A stretch of 64,000 bases of DNA from Zhihengliuella flava (GCF_015751895.1 NZ_JADOTZ010000001.1:186001-250000), one strand, 5' to 3'. Numbered from the stretch's first letter, positions 37,159 to 47,251 are shown. Numbers and translations are program-made. The notes: generated by a model from the sequence alone, not told the origin.

Positions 37159-38145
37159 CTAGGCGAGACGCGACTCGCGCTGGGACATGACTTCTGCAGT
37201 GTGGGACAGAATCTTGGGATCCTTGGCGCGCAAGTGCGCGTACAGCGGCGCTTGAATGTACAAGGTCGCCAAGGTGCCGACGATCACGCCCACAAAGAGG
37301 GCCAGTGCGAGGTCGCGCAAGGTGCCAGCACCGAGGAGGAATGCTCCGATGAACAGGATGGATCCGATGGGCAAGATGGCCACGACGGACGTGTTGATTG
37401 ATCGAACCAGCGTTTGATTGATGGCCAAGTTCACTTGTTCACCAAAGGTCCGCTCACGTTGTTCTTCGAAGTCAGCCGTGTTCTCACGGATCTTGTCGAA
37501 CACCACCACCGTGTCGTAAAGCGCGTAACTCAAGATGGTCAGGAAGCCAATAATGGCACTGGGCGTCACCTCGAACCCCGTCACGGCATAGATCCCCGCT
37601 GTCACCACCACGACGACCATCAGGCCGATGATGGCGGCCAATGACATCTTCCATGTGCGGAAGTAAATGGCCATGAGCACGGCGACCAGCACCACGAAGA
37701 CGACGAGTCCGATCAGGGCCTGCCGGGAGACGTCCTCTCCCCACGTTGGTCCGATGTAGGTACTAGTCACTTCTTCGCTGGTGACTGAATAGGCCTCTGA
37801 GAGAGCCTCGGCCACGGCCAACGTCTCGTCGTCGGACATGCGGTCAGTTTGAACGCGAACCGAATCCCCCGTCAGCTCCGTGACGCGCAGACCTTCGGCG
37901 TCGACGACTCCAAGGACCGCCTCCTCACCTATGGACACGTCCGGGTCTGCCACCGAGGAGACCGTGAACTCAGATCCACCCCGGAAATCAATTCCGAGGT
38001 TGAATCCGCCCTTAACGACCGGAACGAGGATCGAGGCAATCAGCAGCACCCCGGCGATCGCGAACCACAGCATTCTCTTGTCGACAAAGGCGTAGGAGCG
38101 TTTGCCGGTATAGAGATCATTGCCCCATTGAGCGACCTTACGCAT
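37159..38145 (-). CDS. secF: Protein translocase subunit SecF
   Basis: 328 residues. Partner of SecD that helps pull exported proteins through SecYEG using the proton gradient. Six membrane helices are expected: the first is at LWFAIAGVLLIASILVPVV, the others lie in the C-terminal half. The SecF signature FNLGIDFRGGSEF follows the first helix, and YDTVVVFDKIRENT is the conserved cytoplasmic segment after helix 4. ATG 38145 has AAAGGAGG upstream; it overlaps the secD end by eight bases, so translation is coupled. A longer frame to 38196 is rejected. Confidence 0.95.
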   Translation of the reverse strand: MRKVAQWGNDLYTGKRSYAFVDKRMLWFAIAGVLLIASILVPVVKGGFNLGIDFRGGSEFTVSSVADPDVSIGEEAVLGVVDAEGLRVTELTGDSVRVQTDRMSDDETLAVAEALSEAYSVTSEEVTSTYIGPTWGEDVSRQALIGLVVFVVLVAVLMAIYFRTWKMSLAAIIGLMVVVVVTAGIYAVTGFEVTPSAIIGFLTILSYALYDTVVVFDKIRENTADFEEQRERTFGEQVNLAINQTLVRSINTSVVAILPIGSILFIGAFLLGAGTLRDLALALFVGVIVGTLATLYIQAPLYAHLRAKDPKILSHTAEVMSQRESRLA

Positions 38146-39844
38146 GGTCGTCCTCCTTTGCGGACTCCGCAGCTGCAGCGCGGCGACGTTCGGCAATGGT
38201 CAAACGTCCTCCGGCATCCCCTGCTGCTCGCGATGAACTACCGTCTGAGCCACGCGCTGCTGCGCTGCCGAGCCCGCGGACGCGCCCGGCACCCTGATAG
38301 AGCGGCTGGACACCCAACAAGGACGGATCCAAGCCAGAAAGTTTATGCCCCGAGGCAAAGAACTTGGTCCGGGCCAAGAGCTGCAATACGGGATGGGTAA
38401 AGAGGAACACCACAATGAGGTCGGCAATGGCCGTCAGCCCCAAAGTGAAGGCGAACCCACGCACGTTGCCAACGGCCATGACGTACAGGACGACGGACGC
38501 CAAGAGATTCACAGCCTTCGACGCGATGATCGTCCGCCGCGCGCGCAACCATCCGGTCTCAACGGCGGAAACGAGGTTTCGGCCATCGCGCAATTCATCT
38601 CGAATTCGCTCGAAGTAGACGATGAACGAGTCCGCCGTCAGGCCGATGGCGACCACGATGCCGGCGATGCCCGCCAACGACAAGCGATAATTCGCTGACC
38701 ACCCCAAGAGCACCAAGGCGAGGTAGGTGAGAATGCCGGCGACCACGAGCGAGGCCAGGGTCACCAAGCCCAGAGTGCGGTATTGGAAGAGGGAGTACAC
38801 GGCCACCAGCACCAGGCCGATGACGCCAGCGATGAGGCCCATCTGGAGCTGGTTGGCTCCCAAAGTGGCCGAGATCTGTTGTTCACTTTGGATGTCAAAG
38901 CTGATCGGCAGGGCGCCGTATTTGAGCTGCTCGGCCAATTGCTGCGCGGATTCCTCCGTAAAGTTACCCGTGATCTCAGCGTTTCCGTCCGGGATCACCG
39001 CGTTAGCGGTGGGCGCCGAGACCACGAGCCCATCGAGCATGATCGCGAACTGGTTCTGGGCCCCTTGAAGGGTCACGAGGCGCGAGGTGACCTCGCGAAA
39101 CTCGGAAGCCCCCGTCGAGTCAAAGGAAAGCTGAACAGCCCATCCGCCCGTCTGAAAGCCTTGGGAGTTACGCGCCGGGCCGTAGTTTGCATCGGCAATG
39201 CGATCGCCGTCGACCTCAACGGGACCGACAATATACTTGACCATCATCTCCGGATCGCACGTGATGGTGGGCTGTTCCGGGTCTGCCGCTTCGATGGATC
39301 GCTCTTGGAGGGCGGCCTCGCAGTCGAAGGCCTCAAACTCGCGGTAGAGCTCCGGGGTGATCCAGTTGGTGTCTGATGCGTTCTCGGGCTCGCCTGATGG
39401 TTCCGGCAGTTCCTCGTCCGCCAACCGCTCTGCCTCAGGAGTCGCCCCATAGCTACCGGCCATGATGACCGGCCTGAACTCCATATTGGCCGAGGCTTGG
39501 ATCAGTTCACGAGTCTGCGCATCCGGTGTTCCAGGCAAGGAGACGACGACGTTGCGCCCCGATTGCGTGGAAATCTCGGCCTCGGACACACCGCTACCGT
39601 CCACGCGCTGGCGAATAATCTCCACCGCTTGTTGGAGCTGCTCGTCGTTGATGCTCTCATTGCCGTCGACGCGCGGAGCAAGAATCATTTGCGTGCCGCC
39701 CTCGAGGTCGAGGGCGAGCTTCGGCGTCGTTTGCGCCTGCCCACTGGACACGCCAGCGATCAGGATTCCGAGCAAGCCAACGGTCAGCACGCACAGCCAG
39801 ATCAAGGCACGGCGAGCGTGCCGCACCGGTGACGTTGAGCTCAT
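38138..39844 (-). CDS. secD: Protein translocase subunit SecD
   Basis: 568 residues. One N-terminal membrane helix (LIWLCVLTVGLLGILIAGV), a large extracytoplasmic domain with LALDLEGGTQMIL and IIRQRVDGSGVSEAEI, then five helices with the signature GLTADSFIVYFERIRDELRD. The C-terminal 60 or so residues form a cytoplasmic tail rich in serine, arginine and alanine, ending in an acidic/basic tail. ATG 39844 is chosen because a longer frame to 39943 would overlap yajC. Four bases separate it from the yajC stop codon. Confidence 0.95.
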   Translation of the reverse strand: MSSTSPVRHARRALIWLCVLTVGLLGILIAGVSSGQAQTTPKLALDLEGGTQMILAPRVDGNESINDEQLQQAVEIIRQRVDGSGVSEAEISTQSGRNVVVSLPGTPDAQTRELIQASANMEFRPVIMAGSYGATPEAERLADEELPEPSGEPENASDTNWITPELYREFEAFDCEAALQERSIEAADPEQPTITCDPEMMVKYIVGPVEVDGDRIADANYGPARNSQGFQTGGWAVQLSFDSTGASEFREVTSRLVTLQGAQNQFAIMLDGLVVSAPTANAVIPDGNAEITGNFTEESAQQLAEQLKYGALPISFDIQSEQQISATLGANQLQMGLIAGVIGLVLVAVYSLFQYRTLGLVTLASLVVAGILTYLALVLLGWSANYRLSLAGIAGIVVAIGLTADSFIVYFERIRDELRDGRNLVSAVETGWLRARRTIIASKAVNLLASVVLYVMAVGNVRGFAFTLGLTAIADLIVVFLFTHPVLQLLARTKFFASGHKLSGLDPSLLGVQPLYQGAGRVRGLGSAAARGSDGSSSRAAGDAGGRLTIAERRRAAAAESAKEDDHA

Positions 39845-39848
39845 ACGA

Positions 39849-40196
39849 CTAGTTCGTGTCCTCGTCGTCAGATACCACAGGAGTCTCCTCCAGCACGCGG
39901 GCGACGGCGCCCGAGTGGATGGTGACCTGGGTCCCGGGGGCAATCTCGATGATGACCTGCTTCTCCTCCGGACGCTGGCTCACCACCGTGCCAAACAACC
40001 CAAAGTTCGTCATGATGCGGGCGCCGTCTTGCATTTTTGACTGCAACTCCTCCTGCGCCTTCTTTTGCTTCTGCCGGCTGCGGAACATCATGAAGATGAG
40101 CAAGGCAAAGGCGGCGAGAAGAATAAGGTTCATCGGGTTGAACCCGCCAGCGGCGGCGTTCGTCCCCTCGGCGACTGCCAGAGAAATCGAAGTCAA
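39849..40196 (-). CDS. yajC: Preprotein translocase subunit YajC
   Basis: 115 residues. Small single-pass membrane protein that joins the SecDF complex. The membrane helix is LILLAAFALLIFMMF; it is followed by a basic stretch (RSRQKQKK) and the conserved YajC domain (SKMQDGARIMTNFGLFGTVV). It appears to start at TTG 40196: no ATG or GTG gives the N-terminal part without losing the conserved length, and the ribosome-binding site is poor. An acidic C-terminal tail (SDDEDTN) ends the protein. Confidence 0.9.
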   Translation of the reverse strand: MTSISLAVAEGTNAAAGGFNPMNLILLAAFALLIFMMFRSRQKQKKAQEELQSKMQDGARIMTNFGLFGTVVSQRPEEKQVIIEIAPGTQVTIHSGAVARVLEETPVVSDDEDTN

Positions 40197-40295
40197 GAGT
40201 CTGTACCTGTTCTACGGTTGAAACGATGTAGCGGGTGGCCAGCGCTTGCACGCTGGCGACACCCCAGCTGGCTCGGGACGCACGGCTGGTGCGCT

Positions 40296-40328
40296 GAGCG
40301 GGCCGCACGCCAGTCTAGCGGCCCACTC
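40296..40328 (-). terminator. Possible hairpin terminator after ruvB
   Basis: In the 212-base gap between ruvB and yajC, arms at 40296-40306 and 40318-40328 pair at ten of eleven positions, including GGGCCGC/GCGGCCC. No U-tract follows, so its role is uncertain. The rest of the gap must carry the yajC-secD-secF promoter, which I cannot place. Confidence 0.4.
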
Positions 40329-40408
40329 TGTGACCGCGGCGACAATGCGCGCAGAGCGAACCCATAGCTGCACCTAACACTGTACCGAGCCGGGCGCGAT
40401 CCGTCAGA

Positions 40409-41452
40409 TCACTCGTCGACGTCAAGCGTGGACTGCCCCACGTCAAACACGCCGGCGGGCGGCGTGAGGCCCAGATGGCTCCAGGCTTCCGGCATCGCGA
40501 TGCGGCCGCGAGGCGTGCGCCCCAGCAACCCCTCGCGGACGAGGAAGGGCTCGGCCACGGTTTCGACCGTCTCGGTTTCCTCTCCGACGGCGATGGCCAG
40601 CGTTGATAGTCCCACGGGCCCGCCCCCAAATTTGGTGCACAATGCGGACAACACCGACCGATCAAGTCGGTCCAGCCCTCTGGCATCGACCTCATACATC
40701 TCGAGGGCTTGCGACGCGCTGCGGGCATCTATTTGTTCGATCTGGTGCACGAGGGCCCAGTCACGCACACGGCGCAAGAGTCGGTTCGCAATACGGGGAG
40801 TTCCGCGCGATCGGGACGCGACTTCGGTGAAGCCAGCCGAATTAACCTTCAAGTCCATGAGCATGGCTGAACGCCGTAGGACGAGTTCGAGTTCGTCAAC
40901 GGAGTAGAACTCGAGATGTCCGGTGAAACCGAAGCGGTCTCGTAGCGGACCGGGCAGTAGTCCGGCGCGCGTGGTAGCGCCCACCAACGTGAACGGAGGC
41001 AACTCGAGGGGAACGGCTGTGGCGCCAGCGCCCTTGCCCACCACGATGTCGACCCGAAAGTCTTCCATCGCCATGTACAGCATTTCTTCCGCTGGCCGGC
41101 TCATGCGGTGAATCTCGTCGAGGAAGAGGACCTCGCCTTCAGTGAGGGAGGAGAGGATCGCTGCGAGGTCGCCCGCGTGCTGAATCGCCGGTCCTGAGCT
41201 GATGCGCAACGGGGCATTCATTTCAGCGGCGATGATCATCGCCAGCGTGGTTTTGCCCAACCCCGGGGGCCCGGACAACAGGACGTGATCAGACGTTCGT
41301 TCACGAATGCGCGCGGCCTCTAAAACCAGTGAAAGTTGCTCACGCACCCGTTGCTGCCCCACGAAGTCATGCAAATTTTTGGGACGGAGGGCGGCCTCGA
41401 GAACGCGTTCCTCGGGTTCGCTCGTGCTGGACACTAGCGGATTCTCGCCCAT
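40409..41452 (-). CDS. ruvB: Holliday junction branch migration ATPase RuvB
   Basis: 347 residues. Hexameric AAA+ motor that drives branch migration with RuvA. Walker A is [12 protein letters not shown]; Walker B FLDEIHRM; the arginine-finger and sensor region is [14 protein letters not shown]; the C-terminal winged helix contains [17 protein letters not shown] and [18 protein letters not shown] 41452, three bases after the ruvA stop codon. Typical ruvC-ruvA-ruvB order. Confidence 0.97.
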   Translation of the reverse strand: MGENPLVSSTSEPEERVLEAALRPKNLHDFVGQQRVREQLSLVLEAARIRERTSDHVLLSGPPGLGKTTLAMIIAAEMNAPLRISSGPAIQHAGDLAAILSSLTEGEVLFLDEIHRMSRPAEEMLYMAMEDFRVDIVVGKGAGATAVPLELPPFTLVGATTRAGLLPGPLRDRFGFTGHLEFYSVDELELVLRRSAMLMDLKVNSAGFTEVASRSRGTPRIANRLLRRVRDWALVHQIEQIDARSASQALEMYEVDARGLDRLDRSVLSALCTKFGGGPVGLSTLAIAVGEETETVETVAEPFLVREGLLGRTPRGRIAMPEAWSHLGLTPPAGVFDVGQSTLDVDE

Positions 41453-41455
41453 GGG

Positions 41456-42076
41456 CTAGCGCCCTCCCCGGCTCTTGCCGATGCCGGCCAGAACGGCGCG
41501 GAGGATCGCTGGAAGATCGCCGCTCGACACCAGCTCCGGCTGGTCCTCCGCGAACGCATCCACGGCCTTGACAGCGTCTCGTTCCTTCCAGCCCAGACCC
41601 GTGAGGGCATCGAGAACATTGATGCGCCAGAGGTCTTCGGCGGCCGGCTGGGCCGCGTGATCTGTCCCCGTGCTGGTTGGCGCCAGCTTGCCCGCGAGTT
41701 CGAGGGCCATGCGCTGGGCCACTTTCGGCCCCACACCGGGCACCTTGGTCAGCATCTTGGTATCCGACTCGGTCACGGCCACGCGCACTTGCTCAGGAGA
41801 CAGCACGGCTAAAACGGCCAAAGCCAGTCGCGGCCCAATACCGGACACCGACTGCAAAACTTCGAAGACCTCGCGGGCTGACGTGTCGGTGAACCCGAAC
41901 AGGGTCATGGAGTCTTCGCGCACCACCATCGTGGTGTAGATCCGCGCCTGCTCCCCCTCGCGCAGGCCCGCGAGGGTTTCGGGGGTGGCATTGACGAGCA
42001 TGCCGAAGCCGTTGACATTGATCACGGCGGAGTGCAAGCCAACGACGTCGACGGTGCCGTTCAGGGAACTAATCAT
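41456..42076 (-). CDS. ruvA: Holliday junction branch migration complex subunit RuvA
   Basis: 206 residues. Binds the four-way junction and positions RuvB. N-terminal OB-fold: MISSLNGTVDVVGLHS; then two helix-hairpin-helix motifs (SVSGIGPRLALAVLAVL and KVPGVGPKVAQRMALEL); a flexible acidic linker; and the C-terminal domain that contacts RuvB (ALTGLGWKERDAVKAVD). ATG 42076. It lies 83 bases after ruvC. Confidence 0.96.
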   Translation of the reverse strand: MISSLNGTVDVVGLHSAVINVNGFGMLVNATPETLAGLREGEQARIYTTMVVREDSMTLFGFTDTSAREVFEVLQSVSGIGPRLALAVLAVLSPEQVRVAVTESDTKMLTKVPGVGPKVAQRMALELAGKLAPTSTGTDHAAQPAAEDLWRINVLDALTGLGWKERDAVKAVDAFAEDQPELVSSGDLPAILRAVLAGIGKSRGGR

Positions 42077-42159
42077 TCACAGCCTCAAAGTCGCCATACG
42101 AACATATCTACGAAGAGCTTACCTGCCGAGGCTCGCAGACTGGCCATTTGAGCGCCGTG

Positions 42160-42750
42160 TCAGCGGCGTCGCGAACCATGACGAGCTGCGGCCTCGGCTT
42201 CCGCCCACGCACGTTGGGCGGCAGTCAGCCCACTCGAGCCACCGGTCCGGGTGGCCGAAGCGTGGGATCCCGGGGCCGCTCCCCGCCACCCATGGGTGAT
42301 CGCCAGTGCGGCTGCGTCGGCCGCATCCGCTGGCTTGGGAGGAGCGTCGAGGCGCAGAATCTTGGCAACCATGCGACCGACGGCGGCTTTGTCCGCCTGC
42401 CCGGATCCCGTGACCGCAGCCTTCACCTCAGTGGGCGTGTGCAGGGCGACGGCGATGCCCCGCCGGGCCGCAGCGGCGATCACAATACCCGAGGCCTGGG
42501 CGGTGCCCATGACGGTGCTGACATTTGTATGGCTGAACACGCGCTCAACCGCTAAGGCATCGGGGCGATGCCGGTCCAGCCACGCATCGATTCCGTGCGC
42601 GATCGCCAAGAGTCGTTGATCGAGCGACTCTTCGGCGCTGGTGCCCACGACGGTGACGTCGATGAGGGTGGCTCGCCGATTGGGCTCGACGTCGACCACG
42701 GCCAACCCGCACCGGGTCAGGCCGGGGTCGACCCCGACGACGCGGAGCAC
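42160..42750 (-). CDS. ruvC: Crossover junction endodeoxyribonuclease RuvC
   Basis: 196 residues. Resolves Holliday junctions by paired nicks. Acidic active-site residues are visible in [13 protein letters not shown] (first Asp), [11 protein letters not shown] (Glu) and the C-terminal [12 protein letters not shown] (Asp pair). The last 30 residues (after about 160) are a glycine/arginine-rich tail longer than in E. coli. GTG 42750, three bases after the yebC stop codon. Confidence 0.95.
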   Translation of the reverse strand: MLRVVGVDPGLTRCGLAVVDVEPNRRATLIDVTVVGTSAEESLDQRLLAIAHGIDAWLDRHRPDALAVERVFSHTNVSTVMGTAQASGIVIAAAARRGIAVALHTPTEVKAAVTGSGQADKAAVGRMVAKILRLDAPPKPADAADAAALAITHGWRGAAPGSHASATRTGGSSGLTAAQRAWAEAEAAARHGSRRR

Positions 42751-42753
42751 AGG

Positions 42754-43509
42754 TTAGTCCTGCTCCAACTCGGCCATGACCTCCGCGGAAATGTCCACGT
42801 TGGAGTACACGTTCTGCACGTCGTCGAGTTCCTCGAGAGCATCGGCCAGCTTGAGGAACTTCCTCGCAGCGTCGGCGTCGAGCTCGACCTTCATGGAGGG
42901 CACGAATTCGGCCTCATCGCTCTCGTAGTCGATGCCAGCCTCTTCCAGACTCTCCACCACGGCACGCAGATCGGAGGGGTCGGAGATCACCTCAAACGTG
43001 TCCCCCGAGAGCTGCACCTCTTCAGCCCCAGCATCCAAGACGGCCAGCAGCAGATCGTCCTCGGAGAGATCCCCCTTGGGCAGAGCAACGACCCCCTTGC
43101 GGGCAAAGAGGTAGCTCACGGACCCCGGGTCCGCCACGGTCCCGCCTGAGCGGGTAATGGCCGTCCGGGTTTCCGCTGCAGCGCGGTTCTTGTTGTCCGT
43201 CAAGCATTCGACCAAAAGTGCCGAACCCTGCGGTCCTCGGGCCTCGTAGATGATCTCGGCGTAATCCACCGCCTCGCCCGTCAAGCCAGCGCCACGCTTG
43301 ATCGCACGGTCGATATTGTCGTTGGGAACAGACTGCTTCTTGGCCTTCTGCACGGCGAGTTCGAGCGCCGGATTGCCCTCGACATCCGGACCGCCAGCAC
43401 GTGCAGCCACCTCGATGTTCTTGGTCAGCTTCGCGAAGGCCTTGGCGCGCTTGGCGTCAATTGCTGCCTTCTTGTGCTTCGTCGTTGCCCACTTGGAATG
43501 GCCTGACAT
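42754..43509 (-). CDS. yebC: YebC/PmpR family transcriptional/translational regulator
   Basis: 251 residues. The family includes DNA-binding regulators and, as shown more recently for some members, translation factors that help at polyproline. Signature: [20 protein letters not shown] at the N-terminus, [11 protein letters not shown], and [19 protein letters not shown]. The C-terminal acidic domain is intact. ATG 43509. Between pdxT (two bases upstream) and ruvC, as in most Actinobacteria. Confidence 0.95.
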   Translation of the reverse strand: MSGHSKWATTKHKKAAIDAKRAKAFAKLTKNIEVAARAGGPDVEGNPALELAVQKAKKQSVPNDNIDRAIKRGAGLTGEAVDYAEIIYEARGPQGSALLVECLTDNKNRAAAETRTAITRSGGTVADPGSVSYLFARKGVVALPKGDLSEDDLLLAVLDAGAEEVQLSGDTFEVISDPSDLRAVVESLEEAGIDYESDEAEFVPSMKVELDADAARKFLKLADALEELDDVQNVYSNVDISAEVMAELEQD

Positions 43510-43511
43510 AC

Positions 43512-44219
43512 CTAAGCGTCTCCTTTGATCATCTGAATGAAAAGTCGGTGAATCCTGCGCTCGCCCGTGACTTCTGGGTGAAAGCTCGTGGCCAGTAGGT
43601 TCCCCGAGCGCACGGCAACGATTCTATCGACCTGCGCGGCGTCATCGTTCCCCGCGCGCCCCGGCAGGGGCACTGAGGCGAGTATTTCGACGTCGGATCC
43701 TACCCGTTCGATCCACGGTGCACGGATGAACACGGCGCGCACGTTGGCGGGGTCCGCCGCCGAGGCCTCCCCCGGCACCGAAAGCAGCGCGGGCATCGGG
43801 ATCTCCTCCTCGAATGAGTCGACCTGACGTCCAAACGCGTTGCGCCGGACCGTCACGTCGAGCCCGCCAAAAGTCTGCTGAGGTTCCCCCGCCGCGTTGC
43901 AGGCTGGATCCGCGATCTCGTCGGCCAACAAGATCATGCCCGCACAGGAGCCATAGACGGGCAATCCCTGGTGAATTAGGGCGCGCAAGGGTTCGGCGAC
44001 ACCGAACGCCCGGGACAGTTTGTCGATCGCTGTGGACTCGCCGCCAGGGATCACGAGTCCGTCCACTCCCTTGAGGTCCTCGGGACGCCGAATCCGGCGT
44101 GTCGCGGCGCCGCCAGCCTGCAAGGCCACTTGGTGTTCCGCGACGTCGCCCTGCAGAGCCAGAACCCCCACGAGCGGGCTGTTGAGCGCTGACGGCGAAA
44201 TATCAGGTGTCGTGGTCAT
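43512..44219 (-). CDS. pdxT: Pyridoxal 5'-phosphate synthase glutaminase subunit
   Basis: 235 residues. Releases ammonia from glutamine and passes it to PdxS for PLP synthesis. Class I amidotransferase features: [24 protein letters not shown], the nucleophile in [14 protein letters not shown], and the His-Glu pair in [13 protein letters not shown] 44219; an in-frame ATG at 44255 lies further upstream. Its partner pdxS is about 3 kb away rather than adjacent, with two plus-strand genes in between, so the subunits probably come from separate promoters. Confidence 0.94.
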   Translation of the reverse strand: MTTTPDISPSALNSPLVGVLALQGDVAEHQVALQAGGAATRRIRRPEDLKGVDGLVIPGGESTAIDKLSRAFGVAEPLRALIHQGLPVYGSCAGMILLADEIADPACNAAGEPQQTFGGLDVTVRRNAFGRQVDSFEEEIPMPALLSVPGEASAADPANVRAVFIRAPWIERVGSDVEILASVPLPGRAGNDDAAQVDRIVAVRSGNLLATSFHPEVTGERRIHRLFIQMIKGDA

Positions 44220-44348
44220 CGTGGTGCGTACTTCCTGCGGAGCTGATAGAGGCACCTACACTACGGTTGTTGTCCCCCTCGCCGCGAATGCGGGCCCTAA
44301 TGCTGCATGATTCCCGACACACGGCGCCATCTGTGAAAAACTTGCTGC

Positions 44349-46358
44349 ATGAGTAATCCGCTTCGAGAACCAAGCCTTCTGCCGTTTGGCATGCCCGACT
44401 ACGCGGTGTTGACCGCCGAGCACTACCTCGAGGCAGTCACGGCGGGGATTCGCGAGCAAGAGGCGGAGGTTCAAGCCATCACGACGGCGGCTGGTGAACC
44501 AACCTTTGAGAACACGCTGGTTCCCTACGCACTGTCCGGGGAGACGTTGCGCCGGGCACTCCAGGCCTTCTACAACGTCAAACCGTCCCACGGCACCGAC
44601 GACCTCTTGGATGCGGCGGCGGAGATTCAATCGCTCGTCACCGAGCATCACGATGCGTTGCATCTCAACGCAGATTTGTACGCTCGACTGGCCGCGGTGG
44701 ATGCGGGTGACCTCGCGGGAGAGGACGCGCGCCTCCGGGAAGAAATCCTGCGCGCCTTCCGGCATGCTGGTGCGGACGTCCAAGGTACCGATCGTCGCCG
44801 CCTCAAGGAGTTAAACGCCGAGTTGACCCAATTGGGGTCCACCTATTCGCGCAAACTCCTCGCCGGGCAGAATGCGGCGGCAGTCCACTTTGAAGATCTC
44901 GTCGACCTCACCGGTTTATCCGAGTCAGACGTCGCCTCGGCGGCTCAGGCCGCCGTCGATGCAGGATACGACGGCGGTTACCTCCTGACGCTGGTGCTGC
45001 CGACCGGTCAACCCTTGCTTGATCGCCTCACTCAGGCATCCTCCAGGAAGCGACTCTTCGAAGCCAGCGTGACCCGCGGCCAAGCCGGTGAACACGCGAC
45101 GCTGGACATCGCGCGCAGAATGGCGGAGCTCCGGGCCGAACGTGCCGGGATTCTGGGTTACTCAAACCATGCTGAGTACGTTATCGATGCGCAAACCGCT
45201 CCCAATCTGGAGGCCGTGCGAGACCAGCTGGCCACGCTGATCCCGCGCGCCGTGGAGAACGCGCGCGCCGAGCACCTCGCGCTTGAGCAGTATGCCGGGT
45301 TGCCTGTTCACGCGTGGGACTGGGCCTACTACTCCGGGTTGGTCAAGCAGGAACGTTACGACCTGGATCAGGCCGCCCTGCGGCCCTGGTTCGAACTCAA
45401 TCAGGTGCTGGAGCACGGCGTCTTTGAGGCGGCCCGGCGCCTGTACGGAATCACGTGCCACGAACGCTTCGATTTGCCCGTCTACCACCCAGACGTTCGC
45501 GTGTGGGAGGTGCGTAATGGCGACGGCAGCGCACTGGGCCTCTACCTCGGAGACTTCTTTGCGCGGGCCACCAAGGCCGGCGGGGCGTGGATGAACTCCA
45601 TCCGGGATGGGATCGGCGCCTTCGGTGAGTTGCCGGTGGTCACGAACAATTTCAACTACGCACCCCCGGCGCCGGGAACACCGTCGCTCCTGAGCCTCGA
45701 CGAAGTCCGGACTCTTTTTCACGAGTTCGGCCACGCGCTGCACGGGCTTTTTTCCGAGGCGCGGTACCCGCAACTTGCCGGGACTCACGTCCCGCGGGAC
45801 TTCGTGGAATACCCCTCGCAGGTCAACGAGATGTGGGCGCTGCATCCTGAACTCGTCGCGGGCTATGCGCGGCACGTTGAAACAGGAGCAGCATTGCCGG
45901 ACGGGACGCTCGAGAAAATTGAGGCGGCGGCACTGTGGGGCGAAGGTTACGCCACGACTGAGTACCTCTCCGCCGCCGTGCTCGACTTGGCGTGGCACAG
46001 CCTCGGTCCAGGGGAAACGGTCGAAGACCCGCTGGCGTTTGAAGACGAGGCCCTGCGTGATGCCGGCCTCGATCCTGACCTCGTTCCGTCCCGGTACCGC
46101 ACCGGATACTTCAAGCACATTTTTGACGGAGGATACGCTGCCGGCTATTACTCCTACATTTGGAGCGAGATTCTCGACGCGGACACCGTCGACTGGTTTA
46201 CCGAGAACGGTGGACTCCAGCGCGCCTGCGGTGACGAGTTCCGCAGCCAATTGCTCAGCCGTGGAAATACGCGGGACCCCATGGACTCGTTCCGTGCCGT
46301 GCGGGGCCGCGATCCACGCGTAGAGCCCCTCCTGATCCGTCGTGGCCTCACCGATTGA
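44349..46358 (+). CDS. M3 family metallopeptidase (oligopeptidase A / dipeptidyl carboxypeptidase type)
   Basis: 669 residues. Cytoplasmic zinc peptidase that cuts short peptides. The zinc site is in the usual place: LFHEFGHALHGLF (HExxH with the third ligand downstream in the helix ending NEMWALHPEL). Other M3 features: GLYLGDFFARATKAGGAWM, and PSRYRTGYFKHIFDGGYAAGYYSYIW at the C-terminus, in which the substrate tyrosines lie (shown here in full only as a location, 46095-46172). No signal peptide. ATG 44349 has no strong ribosome-binding site. It is the first gene of a two-gene plus-strand unit that splits pdxT from pdxS. Confidence 0.9.
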   Translation: MSNPLREPSLLPFGMPDYAVLTAEHYLEAVTAGIREQEAEVQAITTAAGEPTFENTLVPYALSGETLRRALQAFYNVKPSHGTDDLLDAAAEIQSLVTEHHDALHLNADLYARLAAVDAGDLAGEDARLREEILRAFRHAGADVQGTDRRRLKELNAELTQLGSTYSRKLLAGQNAAAVHFEDLVDLTGLSESDVASAAQAAVDAGYDGGYLLTLVLPTGQPLLDRLTQASSRKRLFEASVTRGQAGEHATLDIARRMAELRAERAGILGYSNHAEYVIDAQTAPNLEAVRDQLATLIPRAVENARAEHLALEQYAGLPVHAWDWAYYSGLVKQERYDLDQAALRPWFELNQVLEHGVFEAARRLYGITCHERFDLPVYHPDVRVWEVRNGDGSALGLYLGDFFARATKAGGAWMNSIRDGIGAFGELPVVTNNFNYAPPAPGTPSLLSLDEVRTLFHEFGHALHGLFSEARYPQLAGTHVPRDFVEYPSQVNEMWALHPELVAGYARHVETGAALPDGTLEKIEAAALWGEGYATTEYLSAAVLDLAWHSLGPGETVEDPLAFEDEALRDAGLDPDLVPSRYRTGYFKHIFDGGYAAGYYSYIWSEILDADTVDWFTENGGLQRACGDEFRSQLLSRGNTRDPMDSFRAVRGRDPRVEPLLIRRGLTD

Positions 46359-46386
46359 GGGGCAGAGCAGGAAGGCGCATAGGGCG

Positions 46387-47172
46387 GTGATCTCTTTGCA
46401 GGCAGCACAAAACGCCGAAGCCGATTGGCAGCGCGCCCTCGCACTCGCGACGGGAGGCAAGGTCTTCAGCACGCACGGTTGCGACTGGGCGTGGCAACCG
46501 GCTCGGCGACGCTTGGTACTGCTGTTTCCGTCCGCCGCCACCGAGGCCGGGCTACGCCCCGGACTCGCCGAAGGCACGCGCCTTGGCGCACAGCGCGTCG
46601 ACGCCCTCGTTAATGCGGCCGCTGCCGACCGAGAATTGCAGGCCGCTGGTTTCCGCGACTCCGCCCAGTTGCTGTGGTACGTCGGCTCGCCCCACCCCAC
46701 TGATCTCACGTCGGCTGCCACTGGGTGGCAGGGCCGGGCCCGTGTGAGCCTCGACGTGCCGGAGGCCACTGGGGTCGATGCCGCGGAGCTGCGCGTCGCC
46801 TCCGCGTGGAAGGAGCCACACCCCGCCTCGGGTCGCCGCCCCGACGCCGCAGCGCGCCGAATCGAGCACGTCACCGCCCGGCGGGCGGATCGAACACTCG
46901 TCGGACGAGGATTCGCTCAATTCACCGTAGACGGAGCCATCTCACTGCATTCCTTGGCCGTTGCCGCGGAGGCACGGCGCCAAGGTGTCGGGCAGCGAAT
47001 GGTCGCGGCGCTGGTGGAGGCGCTGACCGCTCCCGTGGCGGTCGATGCAGAGCCCGACGCGAGCCGACCACTCCCCCGCGTCGTCGCGGCCGGGACTCCA
47101 CAGTCGGCAGCCTTCTTCAGCGCCTGTGGGCTGGAGCACCTCGGGCGAGGCCGGCGCCTGCGGCTCGCCTAA
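46387..47172 (+). CDS. GNAT family N-acetyltransferase with an N-terminal extra domain
   Basis: About 261 residues. The GNAT fold is in the C-terminal half: LHSLAVAAEARRQGVGQRM is motif A with the acetyl-CoA pyrophosphate loop (RQGVGQ), and AAGTPQSAAFFSACGLEHLG is motif B. The first 110 residues show no motif I recognise and may be a degenerate second GNAT domain. Substrate unknown. GTG 46387 is taken as start, with AGGAAGG some 12 bases upstream; an in-frame GTG at 46342 overlapping the peptidase gene is also possible. Follows the peptidase gene by 28 bases, so probably co-transcribed. Confidence 0.7.
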   Translation: MISLQAAQNAEADWQRALALATGGKVFSTHGCDWAWQPARRRLVLLFPSAATEAGLRPGLAEGTRLGAQRVDALVNAAAADRELQAAGFRDSAQLLWYVGSPHPTDLTSAATGWQGRARVSLDVPEATGVDAAELRVASAWKEPHPASGRRPDAAARRIEHVTARRADRTLVGRGFAQFTVDGAISLHSLAVAAEARRQGVGQRMVAALVEALTAPVAVDAEPDASRPLPRVVAAGTPQSAAFFSACGLEHLGRGRRLRLA

Positions 47173-47189
47173 ACGGGCCACAGACGACG

Positions 47190-47228
47190 TCGTCCCGCGG
47201 TATCGCTTGACACGAAACCGCGGGACGA
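47190..47228. terminator. Bidirectional hairpin between the GNAT gene and pdxS
   Basis: A perfect 12-bp inverted repeat (47190-47201 and 47217-47228) with a 15-base loop, between convergent genes. It probably terminates both transcripts. Confidence 0.65.
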
Positions 47229-47251
47229 GGAGCCCGCCGCGCGAAGAGGGA

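Noticed and set aside
45162-46874. Long minus-strand open frame opposite to the M3 peptidase and GNAT genes
   Set aside because: Covers two real genes in antisense and has no motifs.
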